The position numbers were made by a program, and so were the translations under genes. Below, piece by piece: positions 48,521 through 60,581 of a DNA stretch of 64,000 nucleotides. How positions within the stretch are numbered: position 1 is the stretch's first letter; every line of letters begins with the position of its first letter. A model generated the notes under the pieces. The model was not told where the DNA came from and did no database searches. It worked only from the letters and a program-made list of their open reading frames with translations. This stretch comes from Sipunculus nudus (Eukaryota > Annelida > Sipuncula > Golfingiida > Sipunculidae): contig CM049320.1 of assembly GCA_026874595.1 (NCBI GenBank), forward strand, positions 6,391,464 through 6,455,463, in the 5' to 3' direction.

Positions 48521-50525
48521 AATGATTGTAGCTGACACCATCAGTCTTATATACAACGAAGAGATATATACATATGCCCAATGTCAGACTGATATGTCAA
48601 ACCCCTCTAAGGAAATAAGCAGGGACATACACTGTGCAAAAATTATTGTAGGTGGCGCCACCAGTCTTGTACACTATAAAGATACCCGATATGTATAAAC
48701 ATACCCAATTTTATGCTGATGTATCAAATTCCTCTGTAGAAATAAGCAGGCGCATAAACTGCAAAAGTCAATAATCTGACACAGTTGGCAGTCTGCCAAA
48801 GCTATAAGTAGATTCAGGCTGAACTTTTGTGCCAAATATGATGCAGTGAGCAGTCTGCCAAAGCTATAAATAGAATGCAGCTACTGCACTGAGTGAACTC
48901 TTGACCTATATCTGGCTACACTTCTTCCAATCCTGGCACTGTGCCAAAACTATTTATAGAGCTGACATAATCTTGGCTAATGGCCAACATCAAGGCACTG
49001 GCAATCTGCCAATGGTAAACAAAGTGCTGCTATCTGTACACAAAAGTGGTCCCTACTTGAAATAACTTTGAAATTTATTTTCCCAATACAAGATGCTTTT
49101 CAGCTGACTTTTTATAAAAAAAAGAAATCAGGAATATTTGTAAAATTATTACGGATGCATACTGAATGCAAAATTAAAATACAGATATATATCATTGATG
49201 GCAAATTCTTGAATTAAGTTGAGTAGGGATACCAATAATTTATAATCCATGTACAGTTGTCTTTATGTAGCCACAGAAAGCTAAATATCTGTGATTGTAA
49301 CATTGCCTGGTATGATGAATGACTTAAATCATAAATCTAAATTTTTTAAAAAGCTTTTAAAAAAACTTTCTTGTCAATATTAACCAAATATAACCTGAAA
49401 TCTAAATTCTAGTGGCATGATGTAATAGATGCTTATAAACTGGTGCCAGGCTAGATGTAACAGCATCACACAGCTAACATATATGGTAAAATGACTCAAT
49501 TCAACCTCCATAATTCAGCCAAAAATCATTCATGTGGAACCATTAATGACAATTATTATAAGAATTATTGTAGGGATTATTCTTGTAAAATATTTAACAA
49601 ACTGGCTTCAGTGGCATCAGTCGAAAAATGTTTCGCAAGTTTATAACTCATATAGGAAGATACAGCAAACTGGCTAAGTTCAGCTTCCCGTAACTCAGCC
49701 AAAAAGCTCACTGAACCAAAACCATTTGAACAAACTTGAATTATCAACATCTGAGGATAATTAATGTGTGAGATTTAAGAATTGGCCCAGTGTTTTTTTG
49801 AGAAGAAGATCTTTGTAGCCACTGAGCTAAAATGGGCTGTTATGGCATATGACAAAATTCAGCTTCCCATAACTTAGCCAAAAGTCACTGAAAAGAGACC
49901 ATTTGAACAAACTTCAGAAAGCACTATCCTAGGATCATTTCTGTGCGATATTAAATATTTTGGCCATATGGTTTCAGAGAAGAAGTTTTTTGTAGCCCTC
50001 AGTGTGATACAGGCACTAATGACCCCGTACAAAAAGGCCAATGCAGGTGGCGCCACGAATACCTCAATTTCAGAAATGACCTATGTGACCAACATTGGCA
50101 TAAAATTTGGTGATGATAGCTCTAGCCGTTTCTGAGATTTAAATTTTAATATGCTTTTTTGCACAGTTAACAAAGTTCAATCTTCTGTAGCTCGGCCAAA
50201 AATCTCCGAACTGGAACCATTCGAACAAACTTGAGAAAGATTGTTCCAGGGATCATTTCTGTGAAATATTGGACAATTTGGCTGGACACTTTTAGATAAG
50301 AAGATTTTTAAAGCTTTTTTAGCTTTTTCCCTATAAAATCTAAGAAAATGCAGTTAGAAAAAAATCAACAAAATCCGATATAGTTTTTTGGATGACTGAT
50401 TATTTGCAAAAAATTTGGTTATGCTAGCTCCTGCTGTTTTTGAGATAGCTATGGTTAACGTACAGACGATGCACAACGCACGACAGACGACGCCGCACCA
50501 TCGCATAAGCTCACAGGTTCGCTAA
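48521..50525 (+). repeat. Diverged tandem-core repeat ending CACAGGTTCGCTAA
   Basis: After the hairpin the sequence continues with further short repeat units (GCAGTCTGCCAAAGCTATAA twice) and then units of about 180-330 bp starting AGCTTCCCATAACTTAGCC with CCATTTGAACAAACTT (about 49500, 49690, 49865, 50190). It ends GCTCACAGGTTCGCTAAAAA. GGTGGCGCCACG occurs at 50045. The 5' boundary is unclear. Confidence 0.5.
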
Positions 50526-50847
50526 AAAGAAGCTGAAAAGCTGATAAGGAAACAAATATATACCAAGAATTACTTAGATTTATGGTGTTATTTAAAATAA
50601 CCTAGACAAACTGCTAAATATGTTCTTTACTTCATAACAACACCAAACACGTTCAAAATATATCTTTAATCATTAAAATTTGCAGGCCAGCAAGGCCTGA
50701 GTTTATAGATTCCAAATGGCTACCAAGAAAATTACAGGACTGTATCTTTTTCTCAAGTGTGACATTTACATATTTACAGGGCGCTTAAACTTAATCTAGA
50801 ATCTGGTTTACTTCTCCTAAGTATGTCAATACATGAATAACAAACAA

Positions 50848-53800
50848 GGCCTATAGGCCTAATGCCAACCTGTGCAACAGGATTTACATCAGGTATAATA
50901 TTCTGGACCAATATTTTTCAAGTACATGTGTGACATGTATAGGAACAATGCAAGTATACTTAACATTTTGGACCCAAATCAAAGCACCAATAACAAAAAC
51001 TTCACTGTTGAAATACTGGCATGGGTGCACATAACCCAAAACTGATTGTAGTTGGCTCCACCAGTCTTGTATATGAGAAAGCTGTCGAAAATGTCTGGAC
51101 ATGCAAAATTTTAGGCAGATACTTCAAACCACTCTTGGGCTATGAGCAGAGATGCATGAAACAACTGTAGGTTGCCCCATAAGGCTTGTATACAACAAAA
51201 TTATCCGAGATGTATTGGCATGCATAATTTCTGGCTGATATGTAAAATCACTCCTGAGAAACATATACTGTGCAAAAATTATTGTAGGTGGCACCACCAG
51301 TTTTTTATACAATGAAGCTATCCGAGATATAACATATGTCAAATTTCAGACTGATATATATCAAATTCCTCCTGAGAAATAAGCAGGGCCATTCACTTGG
51401 TAAAAAACATTGTAGGTCGCAACACCAGGCTTGTGTACATGAAAGCCATCAAAGATGCATGAAAAAGTCAAAATGTCAGGCCAATACAAAACTTTTCTTG
51501 AGTCAGGTGCACTGGGCTGACCAAGCTCAGGTGAGGAAGGCAGTTGCCCCGAGTGAACCAGAACAAATTGCCAACTGCAGCTTACGCACTGAGTGAACTC
51601 TTGACCTGTTGCCTGATCTGATACAGTTGGCAGTTTGCCAAAACTTTAAATCGATCCAGACTTAATCTTTGGCCTGTTGCCAAAGCTGAAATAGTTGCCA
51701 GTCTGCCAAGCTATTTATAGATACAGACTCAATCTTGGCATGTAGGTATATCTGTTTACGCATACTGAAAGACTTTGGCTACAATGCTTTTTTTTTATCC
51801 ATAAGATTTTTTTTTAAATGTTAAGAATAGTAAAAAATGTAGTCCTTTTATTGTTACAGGTTCAATAATTCTGCCAACAATTATTTAGTAAACTTGAACA
51901 AAGGCCTCCTAAGAATCATTTATGTGCAATTTTACAGAAGTTGAAATAACATTTTTGCAGAAGAAGACTTTTGCAGTCCTCAGTTTGAAATAGGCTTATT
52001 AATGGCAACAAGACCAACTTTCTATGACTCTACCAAAAATCAACAAACCTTGTCCATTCTAAGACAACTGAAAGAACCCTTCTCTAGGATTATACTTTTG
52101 AAAAAATAAACGATTCAGCTGGACAGTTTCATCATGAAACATTTTTAAACTGAAGGAGGCTTAAATTATGAGGTTTATGTCTGTAAAAAACAGGTCAATG
52201 TAGGTGGCACCACAAAAACTGCAATTTCAAATATGAGTCATGTGATCAACATTTGCACAAAACTTGATGATGCTAGATTCTGTTGTTTCTGAGATTGTTA
52301 TGTGGTCACATTTCCCAAGGTGGTACATTTAGGAAAAAACATGACTTTGTATTTTGTAAGAATTCCCTGTACCATTCCACATGGTATTCTTTCCATGTTC
52401 TATGTACCAATAGAAAGCTAAAATCATGCTCTTTCCAGCAAACATGTTTTCAGTTTCCCAGAAACAGTTGTAGGCATGCTGGGCAGCAATAAACTGAGGC
52501 AGCTTATGTCATTTTGGAATGTCCCGTGTGACATGCTGATGTTGAAATTTTCCATTCCTGCTTACATCAGAACCCCAATGCTGATTTCCTTGAACATTAC
52601 TGACTTGATTTCATGTGCTGCAGCACTTGTGCCAATATTGAGACCTGCATAACTACACATTCACATCAAATTAGCCTCCTGTGAGACAGTTTACCAGGCT
52701 GAGTTTTGCTGTCCCATATTTATCTTAAAATCCATGGTAGTCTTCTTGACTGCAATTGAAATGCTCTTACATATGACATAAAAATATCAATATCTGTGAA
52801 ATAATGATCATAAGCTGGGCTTTCCATGAAACCATGAAACCTTAGATTGACTGAGGGGGAAGAGAAATATTGCTATCTGAATTTGGTTGAACAATTTGAA
52901 ACGGCCATTATTTTTACATGGTAAACTAAATTAGGTTTTACATTTTGCTTCATTATGAGTGCAGGATATTAGATTTCTAATTTTTTATATTCATGTAAAT
53001 GCTCATAGCCTAATCTTCAATTTGGTATATAACATGGCTAGATTATTTTATAAAATATCTCATTACCGACCAGTTGAAAAAGGTTGAACAATTTGAAATG
53101 CTTTTATAGCATTCAAGCAAGATCAAGTATTTTTTCCAGGATTGGGCAGGTAATACCCAGGTGAGTAAACCCGGGCGGGTAATACCCCTTATTACCCGGG
53201 CAGGCAATATAAAATTTTTTTTGCATTAATGTGAATTGAACCACAGAGCCAAGAATATTGGGCAAACTTTCATGGGATTTAATATTTAGCTCACATGGCC
53301 ATATATCTAACTGTTAAGAACTATTACATCTGCACTTTTTTTTTTTTGGTGTTTGAAATGTATCCTTTCATATAACACTTAGGCCCATTACTATTTTTTT
53401 TCTTATTTCATCATTAAATATTTTCAGGCCACAAGTTTCAAATATTACACAGTGCAGATGCAATGCATACCTTGTTATAACTTACTTATTTATCTAATTT
53501 AGTTCATGCTCATTTGAAAATGGAAACTTTTAATTTTTACAGCATTTTATTTCAGTTAATAAATTAAATGTATATTAAAATGCTTCGGCTCATGTCCGTT
53601 ATTCTATAATTTACAGGGTTTTATAAGTTCCAATTGGATATTTTCACATGCATATTACAGTCACTTAGTTGAAATACAGAAACTTTTACAGACACATGTA
53701 TGTGATCATGTAGTCTATAAAAGTGCATAGTCAACACAACCACAATGATTTTTACAAATATTCTCAGATTCAGTTTCAGCTGAGCGCTGTGACCCACAGG

Positions 53801-55135
53801 GCCCTTGTTTTGAGTAATTATGACCATTAGGATATTATTTCTGTGCTATTTAACTCTAGTTGTAGGTCCAGTTGGATGACAACAAGGATATCATAACTGT
53901 GACCGTTAATTCTGAACATACTGAAGCTTGTTTATGTATGTTGTATGCTGAAAATACATACAATCTTGATAAACTACAGTTGTAAAATCACACATCAGAA
54001 TTGTAGGAAATGAACATTATATCTGCTTGAAATTAAAAACAATGAACTGATTGTTTTCTTTTTAAATTTCATAATTTGAGAAAAAATATTGAAAGGTTCC
54101 TGAGATATGTTGATTTTCCTGCAAGAAGAAGAACAGCCGGAAAATGCCATTCAAAGTTTGTCATTTATATGGCTTATATCGTAAATATAATTTGTTTAAG
54201 AATTTATTATGGTTTAAAAAAAACACATTTTTGAGACTTTATACTACGGTCAGTGATTGCTCTTATATAGTAGATCATCATAATTTTTTCTCTAAAAATG
54301 GCCAATTTCACCCATGTCACACAAAATGTACCACCTTGGGAAATGTGACCATGTATGCTTACTTGGCCTTGGAAATGACTAAGTTTAAATTATGTAACTC
54401 GGCCAAAATTCATCAAACCCAAACCATTTGAACAAACTTGAGAGAGCTTATCTCTGGGATTGTTTCTGTGAAATATTGAACAATTTGTCTGAACAATATA
54501 CGGGAAATTTTTCCAACTTTTTTAAGCTTTTTCCCTGTAAAATGTAAGTTAATGCAGGTGGTGACACTATCCGCTCAATCCCACAATATTTGATATGTGA
54601 CAGATTTTTGCATAAAATTTGGGGATGCTAGCTCCTGCTATTCCTGAGAAATAATGGGTAAATGTACTGATGACCCATGACCCTCATACAGAAAAGAATG
54701 ATGCATGTGGCACAACCAATACCTCAAATTCATACAAGTCATGTGACCAACATTTGAAAAAAATTTGGTGGTGAAAGCCCCAGCCCTTTCTGATATTGTA
54801 ATTTATATATCATTTTTTTTCCTAATGACTTAAGTTCAGCCTCCTGTACCTCAGCCGAATTCAAAGATCTGGTAACATTCTGACAAACTTGAGGGAGATA
54901 GTTTCAGAGATTATTTCTGTCAAATATTGTACAATTTGGCTGGACAATATCGGAGCAGAAGATTTTTAAAGGTTTTTTTTTTAGCTTTTTCCTTATAAAA
55001 TTTGAGTAAATGCAGATAGCAAAAAATAAGTAAATCCAATAGTTTTTTAGATGACTGATATTTTGCATAAAATTTGGTGATGCTAGCTCCTATGGATTTT
55101 GAGATAGCATGGGTTAAACTCACAGGTTCACTAAA
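50848..55135 (+). repeat. GCGAACCTGTG-subTIR dispersed element, split by a TIR transposon
   Basis: Begins AAGGCCTATAGGCCTAATG with GCCAACCTGTG and ends ACTCACAGGTTCACTAAAAA, so the ends form an inverted AACCTGTG pair. The core has the same CCATTTGAACAAACTTGAG units as 49500-50525. The 2047-bp insertion at 52304-54350 interrupts it; without that it is about 2.2 kb. Confidence 0.6.
52304..54350. mobile_element. DNA transposon with 27-bp perfect TIRs and ATGT duplication, 2047 bp
   Basis: Left end starts GGTCACATTTCCCAAGGTGG and continues TACATTT; the right end is its exact reverse complement over 27 bp. ATGT flanks both sides (52300-52303, 54351-54354). Joining the flanks restores the host repeat (CTGAGATTGTTATGT to ATGCTTACTTGG). 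No transposase frame was recognised, so it is probably non-autonomous. It contains GGGTAATACCC repeats near 53150-53200 and, at about 53772-53812 reversed, the 5' motif of the CTCAGCTGA family. Superfamily unassigned; four-base duplications occur in several. Confidence 0.8.
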
Positions 55136-55560
55136 AAAAACAGGTGGTGCCACCAGTCTTTAGTAGCTGATGAAACTGTGCATGATCAATAAGCTAATGA
55201 AAAATCATGGGATTTCACGTATTAATTATTGAGAAACTGGAGGTTTTGTATCAAATAGTTAATTAATCTGGGTTAGACAAACAATCCCATGCGACCACAG
55301 CTCAAAGGATATAGGTTGCAGTGACCTTCAATTTTCCAAAAATTTTTATTGACCTCTCTGGAGTTCAGCTTTTGAAGTTTAAAGGACTCTGTCCAGGCAT
55401 TACTATTTGTGCCTAGCGACAGCTTGTCACCCAAAACGTCGATTTTAGATGAACTGAAGACAATCAGTGTATTTCCCAAAGGTCTGAGTGTCATGTTGTC
55501 ATGGCTAAAACTGGCGGCCAGACAGCCAATCATACATGATGTAACACATGTATTATATGC
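55136..55560. repeat. Dispersed repeat, paralog of 23290-23580
   Basis: Shares GGTGGTGCCACCAG-type start, CTGATGAAAC, GGTTTTGTATCAA-like stretches and CAGCTCAAAGGATATAGGTTGCAG with the element at 22.6-23.6 kb. Confidence 0.5.
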
Positions 55561-55817
55561 ACACAGCTAGCTGAAAAAATCACGCCGGCTCACAAGGACA
55601 GGCACCCAATACACAGCCTCACAGGATCAGATGCACTGAAACAAGTGCTGCGTCCAACACTTGTAGCGGTCCTATGCGTTCCGTCCACAAGATAAATGAA
55701 GGCAGTGACCTGCTATGGCTCTGTATATTCTTCAGACCACAGAGCCACAACTGGGTCTTGGCCGGTCTATAGACATATTGTGCTACAGTCCATATAAGTA
55801 CTGTTTGACCGACTTAC

Positions 55818-55835
55818 CTTGTTCGATGACTGCAT
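55818..55835 (-). CDS. Possible short first coding exon (MQSSNK) of a minus-strand transcript
   Basis: ATG at 55835 gives six codons followed by a consensus AAG/GTAAGT donor in phase 0. Upstream on this strand (55840-56260) the sequence is less AT-biased, holds scattered CpGs and looks unlike the surrounding repeats, as a promoter and 5'UTR would. Kozak context is weak, so the exon may be purely untranslated. No partner exon was identified; exon 1 of the split gene at 31.8 kb offers no phase-0 acceptor. Confidence 0.3.
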
Positions 55836-55839
55836 GAAT

Positions 55840-56330
55840 TTTACTTTCACCTCTTATTCTACAATGTTATAACGCTAAACAGTTCAACCGTCGCTTCATC
55901 TTCAGATTTTATATGAAGTAAACTAAAATTGCCTTTTTTTATATAAAACTGGACGATGCACGATGTCTCTTGCAGCTGCAACCTCCATCACTTTCAGCGG
56001 ATAAACGTCTCGATCAAGGCCTATGCATGATTATGGGTTTAATATCACATTCATTTAACGTTTTAGTCACCCTTGGTAGCTGTCTCTTTTTTTTTCTTCT
56101 TCTTATTTTTTTTTTTTTTTTTTTTGTTATATAGGCCTATACCCGTTTTATTTTACTGCTACCGGCTACCACAGCAACCACCCATCGCTTTGTGCGCATT
56201 CTCTGGAAACCTACATATCTTCTGCCGCGAGAGACTGACCGGATGTAAATAAACTTGCTTCATGCATTAACATTTTTCCAATGGGCCCCTGCTCCTTTGA
56301 TTTTCTAGACTACTAGTATATTGCGACATC
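55840..56330 (-). promoter_or_regulatory. Candidate minus-strand promoter / 5'UTR region
   Basis: Less AT-biased, with scattered CpG (CCGTCGCTTC, TCTGCCGCGAGAGACTGACC) and no match to the dispersed families, immediately upstream of a GTAAGT donor at 55817. A T-rich tract occupies about 56087-56125. No defined promoter motif seen. Confidence 0.25.
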
Positions 56331-56826
56331 ACATCGCATAATCAGAGGAAACATGAAGAGAAATATCGGGATTACCTCCATTTCCCCATATCCACCATAT
56401 TTGTTGTAGTTTTCCTCTTTATGTATCATGTGACAAATGGAGAGGGTTGGGGGAATGGAGGACTGCAGACACAAGATCTGACCAAAGAAACCCTCTACAC
56501 ACATGGCCTTACTACCAGTCTGTGCCATAGCAGTGTCAGTGCAAAACGCCCAAACCACAGAAGCTAAACATGTAAGTCTGTGCTTTGTTTGTGACAGTGA
56601 CAATATTGTGACACACACCTTTTATGCTTGCTTCTAAATTTGCTTGGGACAGTCTATGCAATGTTTGTGACAATCTTGTGACAGTGACAATCTTGTGACA
56701 CACTCCCTTTATAATGGCTTGTAAATTGCTTGGGACAGTCTATGCCATGTTTGTGACAATCTTGCGACAGTGACATTCTTGTGACACACACCCTTTATAC
56801 TTGCTTGTAAATTTGCTTCGGAAAGT

Positions 56827-57512
56827 CTATGCCATGTTTGAGACAATCTTGTGACACACTCCCTTTATGCTTGCTGTTAAATTTGCTTTGGAAAGTCTAT
56901 GCCATGTTTGTGACAATCTTGTGACAGTGACAATCTTGTGACACACACCGTTTATACTTGCTTGTACATTTGCTTGGGAAAGTCTATGCCATGTTTGTGA
57001 CAATCTTGTGACAGTGACAATCTTGTGACACACACCCTTTATACTTGCTTGTTAATTTGCTTGGGAAAGTCTGTGCCATGTTTGCGACATGTTTCAACTT
57101 TGTGACAGTGACAATCTTGTGACACATACCCTTTATGCTTGCTTCTAAATTTGCTTGGGACAGTCTGTGCAATGTTTGTGACAATCTTGTGACAGTGACA
57201 ATCTTGTGACACAATCCCTTTATACTTGCTTGGAAATTTGCTTGGGACAGTCTATGCCATGTTTGTGACAATCTTGTGACAGTGACAATCTTGTGACACA
57301 CACCCTTTATACTTGCTAGTAAATTTTCATAGGAAAGTCTGTGCCATGTTTGTGACAATCTTGTGACGGTGACAATCTTGTGACACACACCCTTTATACT
57401 TGCTTGTAAATTTGCTTAGGAAAGTCTGTGCCATGTTTGTGACAATCTTGTGACAGTGACAATCTTGTGACACACACCCTTAATACTTGCTTGTAAATTT
57501 TCATGGGAAAGT
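56827..57512. repeat. Shortened higher-order unit, 686 bp (8 monomers)
   Basis: Monomer types 1-4, one unclassified (GGAAATTTGCTTGGGACAG), then 17-19; lengths 70+87+94+5x87 = 686, matching the coordinates. Confidence 0.8.
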
Positions 57513-59137
57513 CTATGCCATGTTTGTGACAATCTTGTGACACACTCCCTTTATGCTTGCTGTTAAATTTGCTTTGGAAAGTCTATGCCATGTTTGTGAC
57601 AATCTTGTGACAGTTACAATCTTGTGACACACACCGTTTATACTTGCTTGTACATTTGCTTGGGAAAGTCTATGCCATGTTTGTGACAATCTTGTGACAG
57701 TGACAATCTTGTGACACACACCCTTTATACTTGCTTGTTAATTTGCTTGGGAAAGTCTGTGCCATGTTTGCGACATGTTTCAACTTTGTGACAGTGACAA
57801 TCTTGTGACACATACCCTTTATGCTTGCTTCTAAATTTGCTTGGGACAGTCTGTGCAATGTTTGTGACAATCTTGTGACAGTGACAATCTTGTGACACAC
57901 ACCCTTTATAATTGCTTGTAAAATTGCTTGGGAAAGTCTATGCCATGTTTGTGACAATCTTGTGACAGTGACAATCTTGTGACACACACCCTTTATACTT
58001 GCTTGTAAATTTGTTTGGGAAAGTCTATGCCATGTTTGTGACAATCTTGTGACAATCTTGTGACACACTCCCTTTATGCTTGCTTGTAAATTTGCTTGGG
58101 AAAGTCTATGCCATGTTTGTGACAATCTTGTGATAGTGACAATCATGCGACACACACCCTTTATACTTGGTTGTAAATTTGCTTAGGAAAGTCTGTGCCA
58201 TGTTTGTGACAATCTTGTGACAGTGACAATCTTGTGACACACACCCTTTATACTTGCTTGTAAATTTGTTTGGGAAAGTCTATGCCATGTTTGTGACAAT
58301 CTTGTGACAATCTTGTGACACACTCCCTTTATGCTTGCTTGTAAATTTGCTTGGGAAAGTCTATGCCAAGTTTGTGACAATCTTGTGACAGTGACAATCT
58401 TGTGACACACACCCTTTATAATTGCTGGTAAAATTGCTTGGGAAAGTCTATGCCATGTTTGTGACAATCTTGTGACAGTGACAATCTTGTGACACACACA
58501 CTTTATACTTGCTTGTAAATTTGCTTAGGAAAGTCTGAGCCATGTTTCTGACAATCTTGTGACAGTGACAATCTTGTGACACACACCCTTTATACTTGCT
58601 TGTAAAATTGTTTGGGAAAGTCTATGTCATGTTTGTGACAATCTTGTGACAGTGACAATCTTGTGACACACACCCTTTATGCTTGCTGGTAAATTTGCTT
58701 AGGAAAGTCTGTGCCATGTTTGTGACAATCTTGTGACAGTGACAATCTTGTGACACACACCCTTTATACTTGCTTGTAAATTTGTTTGGGAAAGTCTATG
58801 TCATGTTTGTGACAATCTTGTGACAATCTTGTGACACACTCCCTTTATGCTTGCTGGTAAATTTGCTTGGGAAAGTCTGTGCCATGTTTGTGACAATCTT
58901 GTGACAGTGACAATCTTGTGACATACACCCTTTATACTTGCTAGTAAATTTTCATAGGAAAGTCTGTGCCATGTTTGTGACAATCTTGTGACGGTGACAA
59001 TCTTGTGACACACACCCTTTATACTTGCTTGTAAATTTGCTTAGGAAAGTCTGTGCCATGTTTGTGACAATCTTGTGACAGTGACAATCTTGTGACACAC
59101 ACCCTTAATACTTGCTTGTAAATTTTCATGGGAAAGT
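57513..59137. repeat. Higher-order unit A, full length 1625 bp (19 monomers)
   Basis: Begins with the 70-bp monomer. Composition 14x87 + 3x81 + 70 + 94 = 1625, exactly the distance to the next unit start. Confidence 0.9.
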
Positions 59138-60581
59138 CTATGCCATGTTTGTGACAATCTTGTGACACACTCCCTTTATGCTTGCTGTTAAATTTGCTTT
59201 GGAAAGTCTATGCCATGTTTGTGACAATCTTGTGACAGTTACAATCTTGTGACACACACCGTTTATACTTGCTTGTACATTTGCTTGGGAAAGTCTATGC
59301 CATGTTTGTGACAATCTTGTGACAGTGACAATCTTGTGACACACACCCTTTATACTTGCTTGTTAATTTGCTTGGGAAAGTCTGTGCCATGTTTGTGACA
59401 ATCTTGTGACAGTGACAATCTTGTGACACACACCCTTTATACTTGCTTGTAAATTTGTTTGGGAAAGTCTATGCCATGTTTGTGACAATCTTGTGACAAT
59501 CTTGTGACACACTCCCTTTATGCTTGCTTGTAAATTTGCTTGGGAAAGTCTATGCCATGTTTGTGACAATCTTGTGATAGTGACAATCATGCGACACACA
59601 CCCTTTATACTTGGTTGTAAATTTGCTTAGGAAAGTCTGTGCCATGTTTGTGACAATCTTGTGACAGTGACAATCTTGTGACACACACCCTTTATACTTG
59701 CTTGTAAATTTGTTTGGGAAAGTCTATGCCATGTTTGTGACAATCTTGTGACAATCTTGTGACACACTCCCTTTATGCTTGCTTGTAAATTTGCTTGGGA
59801 AAGTCTATGCCAAGTTTGTGACAATCTTGTGACAGTGACAATCTTGTGACACACACCCTTTATAATTGCTGGTAAAATTGCTTGGGAAAGTCTATGCCAT
59901 GTTTGTGACAATCTTGTGACAGTGACAATCTTGTGACACACACACTTTATACTTGCTTGTAAATTTGCTTAGGAAAGTCTGAGCCATGTTTCTGACAATC
60001 TTGTGACAGTGACAATCTTGTGACACACACCCTTTATACTTGCTTGTAAAATTGTTTGGGAAAGTCTATGTCATGTTTGTGACAATCTTGTGACAGTGAC
60101 AATCTTGTGACACACACCCTTTATGCTTGCTGGTAAATTTGCTTAGGAAAGTCTGTGCCATGTTTGTGACAATCTTGTGACAGTGACAATCTTGTGACAC
60201 ACACCCTTTATACTTGCTTGTAAATTTGTTTGGGAAAGTCTATGTCATGTTTGTGACAATCTTGTGACAATCTTGTGACACACTCCCTTTATGCTTGCTG
60301 GTAAATTTGCTTGGGAAAGTCTGTGCCATGTTTGTGACAATCTTGTGACAGTGACAATCTTGTGACATACACCCTTTATACTTGCTAGTAAATTTTCATA
60401 GGAAAGTCTGTGCCATGTTTGTGACAATCTTGTGACGGTGACAATCTTGTGACACACACCCTTTATACTTGCTTGTAAATTTGCTTAGGAAAGTCTGTGC
60501 CATGTTTGTGACAATCTTGTGACAGTGACAATCCTGTGACACACACCCTTAATACTTGCTTGTAAATTTTCATGGGAAAGT
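59138..60581. repeat. Higher-order unit B, 1444 bp
   Basis: Lacks 181 bp relative to unit A: the 7-bp excess of monomer 3 and monomers 4 and 5, consistent with unequal exchange between monomers. Confidence 0.85.
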
